Shown: one piece after another, positions 8,684 to 18,789 of the stretch
Layout: each line of letters begins with the position of its first letter
Numbering within the stretch: the first letter of the stretch is position 1
Assembly: GCA_044226045.1 (NCBI GenBank)
Contig: JBGAHR010000006.1
Coordinates: 75,267-139,266, forward strand
DNA length: 64,000 nt
Direction: 5' to 3'
Source: Endoryza sp044226045
GTDB lineage: Bacteria > Bacteroidota > Bacteroidia > Chitinophagales > Chitinophagaceae
Notes under the pieces: generated by a model
Told to the model about the DNA's origin: nothing
The model's input: only the letters and a program-made list of their open reading frames with translations
The model's database searches: none
Program-made: the position numbers and the translations under genes

Positions 8684-11428
8684 CTATTGTCGTACGATCC
8701 GAAGAATATTTGACCGCCCGTCTTTGGCAATGGCATAGAGATAATACACACCTGCTTTCAATTCCTGGAGATCAACGGGTACGCTATTCGTTCCCTGGCT
8801 GACCGACTGGTTAAACTGTTTCACCATTCTTCCATGTTGATCCGTGATCACGAATTGAATGGTTCCGGTTTCAGCAGATACCAGTGAGATTACGGCACGA
8901 CTTTGAATAACCGAGGGAGCCACGGTAATCAACTCAAATCCTTTTGACTGGTAGATGACTGCTGCAATCCGGCTCAACAGGCTATTACCCGATTTCTCTA
9001 CTACTCGCATTCTATAGTAAGTAGTACCGGGTTGAAGATTTTTATCGAGGTACTGATAAACATATTGCCGGTCGGTGGCATTCACCTTTGCAATGGTGGT
9101 GAACTGACGATTATCGCGGGAAGATTGTACTTCAAAATAGTCTGCCTCTGTATCGGTGCTGATTTCCCAATTCAGTTGCGCGTCTTCGTTCTGTTTCCTG
9201 GCAGTAAAGGATTTTATAGTGATGGGTAATGATGCCACCATCGAGTTCGTAGACAGGTTGGTGCTTCCAAAGGTGAAAGGTCCATAGTTAACCGCAGCCA
9301 CTTCGAGCGCTCCATTGGAGGTGGTTCCGGAAGGCGTGCCATTTCCCAGGTTGATCCAGCCGATTCCATCAAAATAGGCAATAACAAGCGTGGGGAAATG
9401 GTTGATGCCACTATAAGGAGTGATGGGGAATTTGATATACCGCAGCCTGTTGCCGGTTCCATTGATAACCCAATATTCTACTTCACTGATGTGTTCGATC
9501 AGTTGAGAAAGAGTGTTGTTATAGTTGGATGTCGGGTTGCCCGGATAATATTCTACCGAATAAACGTCGTTGATGTTTCCGCTACCGTCCGCACGCAAGG
9601 TAACAGGCGCATAACGACCTTCCTTCCCCACATGATAAGTAAAAGTTGTTTCGCCAAATTTCTTCAGTGGTCCGTTTATATAGGATTGGGCAGATCCTTC
9701 CAGGAAATTGGCTCCGCGTAAAAGTGTCATAGTAGCGTTTCCTGTGGCCACCAGCACCCCTTTTGACATTTGCAGCGTTGCTCCCGGATTAATTGTACAA
9801 GCGCTGTTCATAGTTACGCCCAGGCTACTGGTATTATTGATCCGGAATGTTCCACTGATGGCAGATGGAAATCCGTTTCCGGTAAACTGAGGCAGGCTGC
9901 TCCTGAATTCATAACTATTGGTACCGGAGAAATTATAGTTCCGGTTTCCATCTACCTGTATGTTGCCAACCGGACCAGTAGCAGACAAGCCGGCCGCTGC
10001 TCCTACAACCAATAAACCACCTGCGCCATTATAAAAGGCATTCCCTGCAATCTTGCTGTACTCATCAAAGCTCAGCGTTCCATTTCCTGTTAACTCCACC
10101 GTACCCCGATTCGGTGAGGGGCCCGTGTTGGGTCCGGTGAAGTAAATGGACGACTCGTTGGTAAGAAACATTTTCCCTTTTGAATTCAACGCTCCTACCC
10201 TTATGGCTGAAGCCAGTGAGCGATTGAATTGAATAGTTGCGTTGTTGAAATTAATAATACCCGTGTCGCCCGAACTTGCACACCATTGAGTGGAAAAAGA
10301 ATAACTGCCGTTACCCTGGCATACCTGGCAAACTCCATCTTTCATATCAATGTTGCTGCGGCTATTGAAATTTCCGCCCGGAACAACCAATGAACCGCCA
10401 TTCATGGTGATGCTGTTGGTACCGGAAAGAAATGTGCCGGCGATAATCAACACCTTCAAAGTACCCAGCGTAAGTGCCGAACTCAATTTAACCTGTGCGC
10501 CAGGCAATATCTTCATGCTGGCATTTACCTGATTCGCCGCATAAAGAGACTGAATGGTGGTGCCGTTGGCAACCAGCATTGGTTCTTCATTAACCGCTGT
10601 GATATTGGCATTCTCGAATGCATTCAGGCTTCCGCGGAATCGCAATTCATTGTTGGGTTTGAAATCTGCCATGCCGAGGTTGAGCAGGGCGCTCGATGAT
10701 AAATTGATATCTCCATTGACCTGCACCACACTGCTTGTGCCTGCATTGTTGCCGTCCTTGATATACAGTATGGCATTCTCTATGATCAGACTGCCTCCGA
10801 TAGTCAACACCAGGTTGCTGTTGGTGGTTAATCTGAAGTCCTGCCCTGCCGTACCTGTTCTCTTCAGCACAAGATCGCCCTGTACAGTATTCAGATTTCC
10901 CTGCTGATTCCAGTTACCACCAATACTTTTTTCGTAATTGAGAATGAGGTTTCCCCAAATGATCGAAGCAGGTAATGGAGTGGTATTATTAATCCAGTTT
11001 CGAATTTCTACGGTAGAACCCGCGGCGAAATTCTCTGTGCCGCCAAAAATACTCGAGCCGGCAGTTGAAGTAACAGCTGCTGTATTATCATGGAAATAGA
11101 TGGCGCCGTTGAAAAGTTGAAAAGTTCCCGTCAATAAGATCGCATGCGCACCGTATAATGAACCACCGGATTCAATCCTCAGGGCGGAACCACTGCCTCC
11201 AATAGTCCATGTTTGAGAGGTGACCATCGAATGGTTGTTCTGAATGATGAACTCATCCCCTGCATTGACGAATGAGGAAGGGGCTGCGCCTCCACCGGCG
11301 CGATTGCTGTTCCAACTGGAAAGCGAAGAAGGTGTCAGCGAGCCTTGTGAATAGTAAACGGTCGCCGAAACTGAACAATAAATACCCATAAGGGCAAAAA
11401 ACAGTAGCCAATGCTTCATGCCATTCAT
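8684..11428 (-). CDS. Large secreted protein with T9SS type A C-terminal sorting domain
   Basis: This 914-residue protein has a signal peptide (MKHWLLFFALMGIYCSVSA) and a long beta-rich Asn/Gly/Ser body resembling right-handed beta-helix or G8-like filament proteins. A module around INGPLKKFGETTFTYHVGKEGRYAP is shared with its two upstream neighbours. A fibronectin-like stretch precedes the C-terminal sorting domain (about the last 85 residues, with ITDQHGRMVKQ and AGVYYLYA, ending ILRIVRQ). That domain directs export across the outer membrane by the Por/T9SS machine and cell-surface attachment. The gene lies 49 bp after the next T9SS gene, so the two may share a transcript. Exact function is unknown; adhesin or matrix protein is most plausible. 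Confidence 0.82.
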   Translation of the reverse strand: MNGMKHWLLFFALMGIYCSVSATVYYSQGSLTPSSLSSWNSNRAGGGAAPSSFVNAGDEFIIQNNHSMVTSQTWTIGGSGSALRIESGGSLYGAHAILLTGTFQLFNGAIYFHDNTAAVTSTAGSSIFGGTENFAAGSTVEIRNWINNTTPLPASIIWGNLILNYEKSIGGNWNQQGNLNTVQGDLVLKRTGTAGQDFRLTTNSNLVLTIGGSLIIENAILYIKDGNNAGTSSVVQVNGDINLSSSALLNLGMADFKPNNELRFRGSLNAFENANITAVNEEPMLVANGTTIQSLYAANQVNASMKILPGAQVKLSSALTLGTLKVLIIAGTFLSGTNSITMNGGSLVVPGGNFNSRSNIDMKDGVCQVCQGNGSYSFSTQWCASSGDTGIINFNNATIQFNRSLASAIRVGALNSKGKMFLTNESSIYFTGPNTGPSPNRGTVELTGNGTLSFDEYSKIAGNAFYNGAGGLLVVGAAAGLSATGPVGNIQVDGNRNYNFSGTNSYEFRSSLPQFTGNGFPSAISGTFRINNTSSLGVTMNSACTINPGATLQMSKGVLVATGNATMTLLRGANFLEGSAQSYINGPLKKFGETTFTYHVGKEGRYAPVTLRADGSGNINDVYSVEYYPGNPTSNYNNTLSQLIEHISEVEYWVINGTGNRLRYIKFPITPYSGINHFPTLVIAYFDGIGWINLGNGTPSGTTSNGALEVAAVNYGPFTFGSTNLSTNSMVASLPITIKSFTARKQNEDAQLNWEISTDTEADYFEVQSSRDNRQFTTIAKVNATDRQYVYQYLDKNLQPGTTYYRMRVVEKSGNSLLSRIAAVIYQSKGFELITVAPSVIQSRAVISLVSAETGTIQFVITDQHGRMVKQFNQSVSQGTNSVPVDLQELKAGVYYLYAIAKDGRSNILRIVRQ

Positions 11429-11477
11429 TTTTTACACTTACCTGTCCGGAAAGTGACCATCATGGGTATTGGAAAGC

Positions 11478-13565
11478 TTAAGGTTTGAAGAAATTAACGG
11501 GGTTCGTTCGGAGGCTTGAAGATACTCCAAAAACCCGATAAATTCCACTCGGTAAATGACCAATCTGCAAAGAAACCATTTGATTTCCAGTTACCGGAAT
11601 TACCGATTTTTCACATACGATATTTCCATTCATATCGATCAGGAAAAGCCTCACGGGTGCAGGCGGCGAGGCCGCCACTTTAATCCATATTTCATTAAGC
11701 CCCTGGCCTGCCAACCTGATCATAAAGCGATTCCCTGAGAGCTCCTGTCTCGCTATTTCCCTTCCTTTTACAGGGAATATATCCGACAACCACTCATTCT
11801 CCGGTGAACCCATTGTTCTTATCCTGAAATAACCATCCTGCCCAGGCCTTGCTGTCTTGATCCTGAAACCGGTGTTTTCCGGTATTACCTGTACGGATTC
11901 CACCGTTTGGAAACCAGTTCTTCCCTTCGACCATTCCAGTGCCAGGTTTCCCCTGACAACCTCAACATCCGGGGACTTATTCATCAACAACCCGAACTCA
12001 ACATAGTCACGAAATACCCGGTAACTAACCGTATACTGAATGGGAAGTGGGTTTTGGGCGGACTGACTACTGGCCAGGGCCAGGTACTCCCACTCGTCTG
12101 TGTTCATTGTTATCGATTGACTGGTGACTGTTCCGGATGCCCCCGCAGAGCCTGTAGCTGACAGGTTTCCCGCGTTTTCCCACCGATTGTTTTTCAGTCG
12201 AGCCACCCGAAGAGAAAACAGATCTGTCACTCCACCGCTTAAAAGATCATCAAAGGATAGTTGCCAGTATTCCAATGCCGACAGATGCGACAAAGCGGTA
12301 TCCAGTACCGTTGAAAACGATTGAGGGTTATTTCTAAAGTACTCAACCGTTACTTCTCCATCGGCGTCCTTCAAGGATAACCATCGCATCTTCCCCTGCT
12401 TTCCGACGGGAAACAAAAAACGATCTCTCAGCTGTAATCCCTTTACCCGAACAGGTCCGTTTATAAAGGCCGTTAAATGAAGACTGTCTGCCAGCAGCAT
12501 GCAGGTGGAATCTATAATGAGCAATGCACTGTCGTGGGTAAACAATGGACCATTCTTTAGTTCCAGACTATGGGGCAATGACAGATTTTTTTTCAGTAAA
12601 ATACCAGCGGGGTTATTCAGCCGTAATGCCACCTGGTTTTGAATTCTTCCGGTAACTTCTATCCTTTGCAGGGAGGACCCGCTGCATTCGATAGTGGGAA
12701 CACCTGCTGATGTTTCCGTGATCAAACCCCGGCAAAAAAGATTTCCGCCCAGGATCACCCGGTTATTGTTAGAGTCATTGTCAAGATTCAGCATGCCATC
12801 AACCATGAGCCCGCCATTTATCTCAATTGTACCCGCATAGTCGAGAGAGTAGTTTACTTTTTCTCCAATAAGCAGATCACCGCGGATGATCGATTTGTTC
12901 ACGCCGGATGAAACATACGTTCTTCCGGTAACCGATGCTGCAGATAATAAATGAAGAGACCCGTAAACGCGGTTTGATAATGATATGGTATAACTCGCTG
13001 TTCCCGGTACATCAAATACAAATAGTCCTTTTTCTGTGCCGGTTTGCCGCGACAATCTGCCAACATAAGCAGCATGCGCATTTTTTGACTGGTGAACCAA
13101 TACAGAACCGTTCTCCAGGTAAATGGAGTCTGCCACGGAAATGGCTGTGCCATTTAAAGCACCGGAGGCATTGATCAGGCAGGCCCCCTCAGACAATTTC
13201 AAGCCGCCGCTACCAATAGTCAATGCAGGAATTGCCGTGTTACTATGAGGAATAATTAAATATATACTGTCGGCACCGGCACCCGGATTTATAAAAATTT
13301 TATTGACTGCAATGCCTGTATTACCTGGAGGTAGCCAAACTTTATAACTGCCAGGAACAATACTATGGTCTAGTATGATACTGTCGTTTGATTCCGGCAC
13401 CAGATCATCCGACCAGTTTACTGCTGTCGTCCATTGCCCATCCATTCCTTCACCATCCCATTTTTTTTGCGCCCGGGCATTTAGTGCAGTCAACAATATC
13501 AAGGCTGCCATCAAATTTTTAATGAGAAAGCCGGGTTGAATTTTCAACCAAAAGAAATACATCAT
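11478..13565 (-). CDS. Secreted beta-rich protein with T9SS-like C-terminal domain
   Basis: The product has 695 residues from the first ATG. An internal Met at about residue 19 (MAALILLTALNARAQ) gives a cleaner signal peptide and is a likely alternative start. The mature part opens WDGEGMDGQWTTAVNWSDDLVP, the layer-like start common to Bacteroidota filament proteins, then runs as repetitive beta strands. It carries the module INGPVRVKG and FLFPVGKQGKMRWL, also found in both neighbours. The C-terminus (LFLIDMNGNIVCEKSV, SGIYRVFGVSS) resembles a T9SS type A sorting domain but lacks the KxVRQ-like end of its neighbours. Surface location is inferred; no enzyme motif is visible. Confidence 0.75.
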   Translation of the reverse strand: MMYFFWLKIQPGFLIKNLMAALILLTALNARAQKKWDGEGMDGQWTTAVNWSDDLVPESNDSIILDHSIVPGSYKVWLPPGNTGIAVNKIFINPGAGADSIYLIIPHSNTAIPALTIGSGGLKLSEGACLINASGALNGTAISVADSIYLENGSVLVHQSKNAHAAYVGRLSRQTGTEKGLFVFDVPGTASYTISLSNRVYGSLHLLSAASVTGRTYVSSGVNKSIIRGDLLIGEKVNYSLDYAGTIEINGGLMVDGMLNLDNDSNNNRVILGGNLFCRGLITETSAGVPTIECSGSSLQRIEVTGRIQNQVALRLNNPAGILLKKNLSLPHSLELKNGPLFTHDSALLIIDSTCMLLADSLHLTAFINGPVRVKGLQLRDRFLFPVGKQGKMRWLSLKDADGEVTVEYFRNNPQSFSTVLDTALSHLSALEYWQLSFDDLLSGGVTDLFSLRVARLKNNRWENAGNLSATGSAGASGTVTSQSITMNTDEWEYLALASSQSAQNPLPIQYTVSYRVFRDYVEFGLLMNKSPDVEVVRGNLALEWSKGRTGFQTVESVQVIPENTGFRIKTARPGQDGYFRIRTMGSPENEWLSDIFPVKGREIARQELSGNRFMIRLAGQGLNEIWIKVAASPPAPVRLFLIDMNGNIVCEKSVIPVTGNQMVSLQIGHLPSGIYRVFGVSSSLRTNPVNFFKP

Positions 13566-13590
13566 AATTCTTCATTATGATGTAAAACAA

Positions 13591-13624
13591 AAAAACCCCT
13601 CGCTTTTAAACGAAGGGTTTTTCT
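13591..13624 (-). terminator. Terminator between two T9SS cargo genes
   Basis: The arms ACCCCTCG and CGAAGGGT pair around an 8-base AT-rich loop with one mismatch, extended by A/T pairs. On the minus strand a T-rich run follows. It lies 17 bp past the stop of the 802-residue cargo gene and separates it from the next cargo gene. Confidence 0.85.
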
Positions 13625-13640
13625 TATTCATTAAAGTGTT

Positions 13641-16049
13641 TTACTGTCGTACGAAACGAATTGTACCCACTCTTGTATCATTCATTACGGCAGTTACCTG
13701 GTAAGCACCTGCTGGCAGAGCAGCCAGGTTCAGTACCACCTGTTGGTTACCGGTACCGATTGCAGCCAGCTGTTGCTTGACCACTCTTCCGTACATATCG
13801 GTCACCATCAATTGCATGGTTCCTCTTTCAGAAGAGCTGATGCTCAGGGTGGCTGAAGAGCTGACTACCGTTGGAATCAGAGAAGTGAGCAACACTCCTT
13901 TACTTCCATTCAGTACAGCAATAACCTGGCTGTAGCTTATGATTCCGTCTTTGTCTGTCAACTTCAACTTATAATAAGATGTGCCGGTTGGCAAAGTCAT
14001 ATCATTAAAGCTGTATGCAAACTGGCGATCGCTGGCATGGATGCTGCCGACATTGCTGAAGTTTCTGCCATCGGAAGATCTCAGCACTTCGAAACTTTGT
14101 GCATTGCTGCTCGATGCGATGGTCCAGCTAACCTGTGCAGTACTTGCAGAAACTTTCCTGGCATCGAAGGTCAGCAATCTGATCGGCAACGCGCCGGCCA
14201 GGCCAAATCCGAAAGTATAGAAACCGTTCTGTTGTGTATATAAACTTCTGGCAGAACCACTGGTAGCTGTGCCGGGAGTGATGATCGTACCTCCCTGAAC
14301 ACTGTAATCCGTCCAGTCTGCACCATTGTAGTGAGAGACTGCGATACCGTCGCTACCGGTTGCGCCCGGAACGGCTCCGGTAAGTGTCAGTGTTACCGCT
14401 GCATCCACTCCACTGATCGTACTCACTGACCAGTACTCCTGGTTAGACACGCCATTGAGCGGGCTGATTACCGACAGATCACTATAGGCGTTATTAAAAT
14501 ATTCTGCCTGGTAAACAGAAACAGAAGCTGTCAATGGTCGGATCTGCAATGGATCATAAGTACTGCCTTTGCCCGTTGGGAACAGGTAGTCGGTAGTTAC
14601 TGACGTACGTCTTCTCACCGGACCATTTACAAATCCGCTGGAGGAAGGTGAATTGACCACCAGGCTATGTGTACCGGTATTGTTGATCGTTAGTACGTTG
14701 GTATTGGTTGTATTCAACTTTCCTTTATTGGCGGAGTTGAAACTGATCTTTCCAATACTCAAAGGAGTAGACAAATTAACCCCGCTGGCGTTGTTCAACA
14801 ACAGCGAAACTTCATTGGTGATGTTATCGATGGTGCCTATGGATGAAATGGATTGCGGAGTCGTACCATTCATTTCTATAACGAACAAGTCTGTGGTAAG
14901 GTTGGTAGAATTACTGGATGCTCCGAAAGTACCTGCTGTATGATTCAGATTTCCTTTGATCTTAAGGGTGGTAGGGTTGCTTACTACCTGGTTGCTGATC
15001 TGTATATCGAAGGTATTGCCTCCTATATTCACATCTCCCAATACCTGGAAGTCAACCACCTTGTTGGCATTCGAAGCGTTGGCAATGGCCACTCTTGAAT
15101 TACCACTTACGGTAAAGTCTCCATTAACTGTATAATTAAAGTTGTTGACAGTTACACTTCCGTTTGAAGCCAGTACAACCAGTTTATTGTTGGTACCCAG
15201 TACCTGGAAATCGCCTTTTACAACGAGGTTGTTGGTGATACTCCAACCCAGGGTCGCGATAGACAGATTGGGACAGTTGAACACCAGGTTTCCGATCTCC
15301 GGGATCGAACCTACATTTATTGAAGGTGCTACGGTGGTGGTACCGGTAACCAGGATGGTGGAATTGGCATTCCAGTTGGCCCTTGGGCTGTTACCCTGGT
15401 TTCGGTCAATCCAATACGTTGAACCGGAATTGAAATAAATATAGTCCTGACCGGTCACCGGGTTAGGGCTCAATGTATTGTTTCGGAACTGAATGGTTCC
15501 GTTAACATCCAATCGGTTACTCAGTCCCGTAAGACCCGGAAGGGAGAAGGTGGCTCCGTTTCCGCCATTTACAGTTGATTTCCCTGCAAAATACCAGGTG
15601 CCATCCACCACAGCCTTGGCATCGGCGCCGAAGGAAACAGTGAACGGGAGGTTTACGTCGCAGCTGTCTTCCAGCCTCGATCCGGTATTGATCTTCAGGG
15701 ACGGGTTGGCAGGGCTCGTGCTTAACAGGTTGATCGCTACCGGGTTGGCAACTGAAGCCGTAACCACCAGCTTGGCGGTGGCGGAATTGTTTACCGACAA
15801 CGATAGCAGGTCAATGTTTTCCACGTTTACATTAACCACTGCATTGCCATCAAAAATTACGTTGTGAGTGGCACCATTGGGGAAAACACCAAGGCCTACC
15901 GCAGCTCCATGGCTGCTCAGCGACCAGTTGTTGTTATCGTTCCAGTTTCCCGGTGCTCCTGATGTTGGTCCTATCCAATAATACGTTTGTGCAGACGAGG
16001 TAGCTGTCAGAAAAAAGCATACTACGAACAGCGCGTAGATTTTTTTCAT
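13641..16049 (-). CDS. Secreted beta-helix-like protein with T9SS type A sorting domain
   Basis: This 802-residue protein starts with a classic signal peptide (MKKIYALFVVCFFLTATSSAQ). The mature start TYYWIGPTSGAPGNWNDNNNWS is typical of long Bacteroidota surface proteins. A low-complexity Asn/Thr/Ser beta-rich body follows, then the shared module VNGPVRRRTSVTTDYLFPTGKGSTYDPL, a fibronectin-type region (SWTIASSSNAQSFEVLRSSDGRNF), and a C-terminal sorting domain with VTDMYGRVVKQQ and AGAYQVTA, ending IRFVRQ. It heads the leftward trio but has its own terminator, so it is probably its own unit. A candidate promoter lies about 95 bp upstream of the start. Likely surface-exposed adhesin or sheath protein; the ligand is unknown. 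Confidence 0.83.
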   Translation of the reverse strand: MKKIYALFVVCFFLTATSSAQTYYWIGPTSGAPGNWNDNNNWSLSSHGAAVGLGVFPNGATHNVIFDGNAVVNVNVENIDLLSLSVNNSATAKLVVTASVANPVAINLLSTSPANPSLKINTGSRLEDSCDVNLPFTVSFGADAKAVVDGTWYFAGKSTVNGGNGATFSLPGLTGLSNRLDVNGTIQFRNNTLSPNPVTGQDYIYFNSGSTYWIDRNQGNSPRANWNANSTILVTGTTTVAPSINVGSIPEIGNLVFNCPNLSIATLGWSITNNLVVKGDFQVLGTNNKLVVLASNGSVTVNNFNYTVNGDFTVSGNSRVAIANASNANKVVDFQVLGDVNIGGNTFDIQISNQVVSNPTTLKIKGNLNHTAGTFGASSNSTNLTTDLFVIEMNGTTPQSISSIGTIDNITNEVSLLLNNASGVNLSTPLSIGKISFNSANKGKLNTTNTNVLTINNTGTHSLVVNSPSSSGFVNGPVRRRTSVTTDYLFPTGKGSTYDPLQIRPLTASVSVYQAEYFNNAYSDLSVISPLNGVSNQEYWSVSTISGVDAAVTLTLTGAVPGATGSDGIAVSHYNGADWTDYSVQGGTIITPGTATSGSARSLYTQQNGFYTFGFGLAGALPIRLLTFDARKVSASTAQVSWTIASSSNAQSFEVLRSSDGRNFSNVGSIHASDRQFAYSFNDMTLPTGTSYYKLKLTDKDGIISYSQVIAVLNGSKGVLLTSLIPTVVSSSATLSISSSERGTMQLMVTDMYGRVVKQQLAAIGTGNQQVVLNLAALPAGAYQVTAVMNDTRVGTIRFVRQ

Positions 16050-16143
16050 ACACTAAGAATTTAAAAAGACTGAGAATCAGAAATACACAGGAGATAGGAT
16101 TCCAGAGGTCTTTGGGTAGGAGTGACTTTCAGGGATAGAGCAG

Positions 16144-16174
16144 CCAAATTACAATAAAAATTTTTCCAATGCAA
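16144..16174 (-). promoter_or_regulatory. Candidate promoter for the 802-residue T9SS cargo gene
   Basis: On the minus strand a TTG (16172-16174) is followed after 20 bases by TAATTTGG (16144-16151), one base from the Bacteroidota -7 box TAnnTTTG. The spacing fits; the -7 box is imperfect. Confidence 0.4.
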
Positions 16175-16300
16175 GCATTTGAAAAAATTTGCCTTTAATC
16201 CCCATTTTCCAGGGTTCCCGGATGGTGGCTTTTGGCGACAAAAATAAACTGATAACTAAAATACGGGATTATTAATCAAAGCGTTTGAACCAGCCCGTAT

Positions 16301-17614
16301 TTATTTTTTCCTGAAAAATAAGCGGACAGGCACCCCTTTAAAATCGAACTGCTCCCTCAATTTGTTTTCGAGATAGTTCTTGTAAGGCTGCTTTACATCA
16401 TCGGGGAAATTGCAGAAAAAGGCAAAAGACGGAACGGCAGTAGGCAGTTGCGACACATATTTAATTTTGATAGGATGCCCTCGAACTACCGGGGGATGGT
16501 ACGATTCGATTGCCTTGAGCATGATCTCATTCAGCTCTGACGTGGATATTTTCCGTTGTTTGTTTTCATATACCTGCAGGCAAACCTCTATGGCTTTATG
16601 AATCCTGGTTTTTTCCCTGGCAGAGATAAAGATGATGGGCACGTCTGTGAAAGGAGCAATCCTTTCTTTCAGTTCCTTTTCATAATCCCTGGCCGAGTTG
16701 GTGTTTTTTTCCACCAGGTCCCACTTATTCACGAGCAATACAATTCCCTTTCCTTTCTTCACAGCCAGGCTGAAGATGTTCAGGTCTTGCGCGGTAATAC
16801 CTTTCTCTGCATCGATCAGCAACAGGCATACATCTGCTTCGTCCATTGCTTTGATGGCACGGATGACGGAATAGAATTCAAGGTCTTCATGAACCTTGGT
16901 CTTCCGACGGATCCCGGCAGTATCGATCAGGATGAATTCCTTGTTGAACAGATTATAGTGTGTATGTATCGTATCGCGGGTAGTGCCTGCGATATCGCTT
17001 ACGATAGTGCGTTCCTGTCCGATCAGGGCATTGAGCAGGGAAGACTTGCCTACGTTTGGTTGACCGATGATGGCGAATTTGGGCAGGGCCTCCTTGATGA
17101 GGGTGTCCGCCGATTGTTCATCGGTAATCAGGGCTGCCACGGCATCCAGCAGTTCGCCGGTTCCTGATCCGCTCATGGAAGAGATAAAGAAGATATTATC
17201 GAAGCCCAGCGCGTAAAATTCGGTACCCTCCAGCAGGCGGTCGTGGTTATCGACTTTGTTGACTACCAATAATACCGGCTTGGTAGAACGTCTTAACACA
17301 TCAGCCATCGCTTCATCGAGATCAGTAATACCCGTAGCTGCATCCACCACAAACAAAAGCGCATTGGCTTCTTCCACCGCTATCATTACCTGTTTGCGAA
17401 TCTCTCTTTCAAAAATATCTTCACTTCTGGGAACAAAACCACCTGTATCGATAACATTAAAGCTTTTACCAGACCATTCTGCCACGCCGTACTGACGATC
17501 ACGCGTAACACCGCTTATGTCATCTACAATGGCTTTCCGCTGTTCCAACAAACGGTTGAACAGGGTACTCTTTCCTACATTCGGTCTTCCAACAATAGCA
17601 ACGGTGAAACTCAT
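16301..17614 (-). CDS. der: Ribosome-assembly GTPase Der (EngA)
   Basis: Der is an essential tandem GTPase of 50S subunit maturation. The 437-residue product has two G domains. The first has GRPNVGKSTLFNRL (P-loop), DTGG and NKVD. The second has GQPNVGKSSLLNAL, DTAGI and NKWD. A C-terminal KH-like domain (about 350-437) ends VPVRLFFRKK. All nucleotide-binding motifs are intact. It lies downstream of the initiator tRNA gene on the same strand but behind that gene's terminator, so it needs its own promoter or read-through. The ATG at 17614 gives the standard start MSFTVAIVGRPNVGKS. Confidence 0.97.
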   Translation of the reverse strand: MSFTVAIVGRPNVGKSTLFNRLLEQRKAIVDDISGVTRDRQYGVAEWSGKSFNVIDTGGFVPRSEDIFEREIRKQVMIAVEEANALLFVVDAATGITDLDEAMADVLRRSTKPVLLVVNKVDNHDRLLEGTEFYALGFDNIFFISSMSGSGTGELLDAVAALITDEQSADTLIKEALPKFAIIGQPNVGKSSLLNALIGQERTIVSDIAGTTRDTIHTHYNLFNKEFILIDTAGIRRKTKVHEDLEFYSVIRAIKAMDEADVCLLLIDAEKGITAQDLNIFSLAVKKGKGIVLLVNKWDLVEKNTNSARDYEKELKERIAPFTDVPIIFISAREKTRIHKAIEVCLQVYENKQRKISTSELNEIMLKAIESYHPPVVRGHPIKIKYVSQLPTAVPSFAFFCNFPDDVKQPYKNYLENKLREQFDFKGVPVRLFFRKK

Positions 17615-17735
17615 CAGTGCGAATTACTTTGATCTTTAATAGTGGGCGAAATTAACCATTTCAGAGGGCATCGGGATACGGGTAATTTCCTGCTGTCGAG
17701 TATCGCCCAAACGGCTCAACCGGAATTACCCGAAA

Positions 17736-17762
17736 TGAAAAAAGAGCCATTACTGACTCTTT
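17736..17762 (-). terminator. Terminator of the initiator tRNA gene
   Basis: On the minus strand AAAGAGTCA pairs with TGGCTCTTT (9 bp, one G-T pair) around a GTAA loop and is followed by T residues. It begins 8 bases after the tRNA 3' end. Confidence 0.88.
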
Positions 17763-17770
17763 CCGCTTCG

Positions 17771-17842
<72 letters not shown>

Positions 17843-17919
17843 ATCTGGGCTGCAAATATACGAGCATCCGGGTTTACTGCCAAACATTATTTAATTGATC
17901 TATTTTTGCAATAATAATT

Positions 17920-18789
17920 ATGAAGACGGGTTTTGTAAACATATTCGGATTGCCCAACGCAGGCAAAAGCACACTCCTCAATGCATTAATGGGTGAAAAA
18001 CTGGCTATTGTATCGCCAAAAGTGCAAACAACCCGGCATCGCATCAAGGGAATCCTGACCACGAACGACTACCAGATCATTTTTTCCGACACACCGGGGA
18101 TCATAGAACCGCAGTACAAACTGCATGAAAAAATGATGATGGCTGTAAAAAGCGCACTGGAAGACGCCGACCTGGCCTTGTTACTGGTAGACGTAAAAGA
18201 AGATCCGGACCTCTCGGATAAGGTTTTCTCCTCCCTTAGGCTGAAAGTACCCGCCATTGTTGTGATCAACAAAACAGATACCGCCAGTAAAGAATTGATC
18301 GAACAGCGAATCCGGTTCTTTCAGTCGAAGCCCTATGGAAAGAACTGCCTCTCCATTTCAGCACTTAAGCAGTCGAATATACAGGACCTGTTAACCGCCA
18401 TACTTGACAGGCTGCCGGAAGGAGAACCGTTTTTTGCGGAAGATGAACTGACAGACCTCCCTACCCGTTTCTTTGTTGCCGAAATCATTCGTGAAAAAAT
18501 CTTTGAACTGTATAAAGAAGAAATACCCTACCACACCACGGTACTGGTTTCCGAATTCAAAGAAAAATCAACCCTTGTAAAAATAGTTGCGAACATTATT
18601 GTTCAACGGGAAACACAAAAGGGAATACTATTGGGAGAAGGTGGCAAGATGATCAAACAACTGGGTACTGTGTCGAGAAAAGAAATAGAAACCTTCATCG
18701 GACAAAAAGTATTTCTTGAACTCTTCGTAAAAGTAAAACCCAAATGGCGGGACAATGAGTTGATGCTGCGGGAATATGGGTATTCCTAG
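17920..18789 (+). CDS. era: GTPase Era
   Basis: Era is an essential GTPase that binds the 3' end of 16S rRNA during 30S maturation. The 289-residue length is typical. The N-terminal G domain has GLPNAGKST (10-18), the switch region TTRHRIKG, DTPGI and NKTD. The C-terminal KH domain contains GILLGEGGKMIKQLG (the GxxG-type loop) and ends KPKWRDNELMLREYGYS. A TATTTTTG -7-like box lies at 17901-17908, 12 bases before the ATG. The stop codon is directly followed by a heptamer repeat array. It is divergent from the initiator tRNA gene. Confidence 0.97.
   Translation: MKTGFVNIFGLPNAGKSTLLNALMGEKLAIVSPKVQTTRHRIKGILTTNDYQIIFSDTPGIIEPQYKLHEKMMMAVKSALEDADLALLLVDVKEDPDLSDKVFSSLRLKVPAIVVINKTDTASKELIEQRIRFFQSKPYGKNCLSISALKQSNIQDLLTAILDRLPEGEPFFAEDELTDLPTRFFVAEIIREKIFELYKEEIPYHTTVLVSEFKEKSTLVKIVANIIVQRETQKGILLGEGGKMIKQLGTVSRKEIETFIGQKVFLELFVKVKPKWRDNELMLREYGYS

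Noticed and set aside
16258..16302. Terminator for der (AAATACGGG with CCCGTATTT)
   Set aside because: The loop is about 26 bases and the stem overlaps the stop codon; too weak to annotate.
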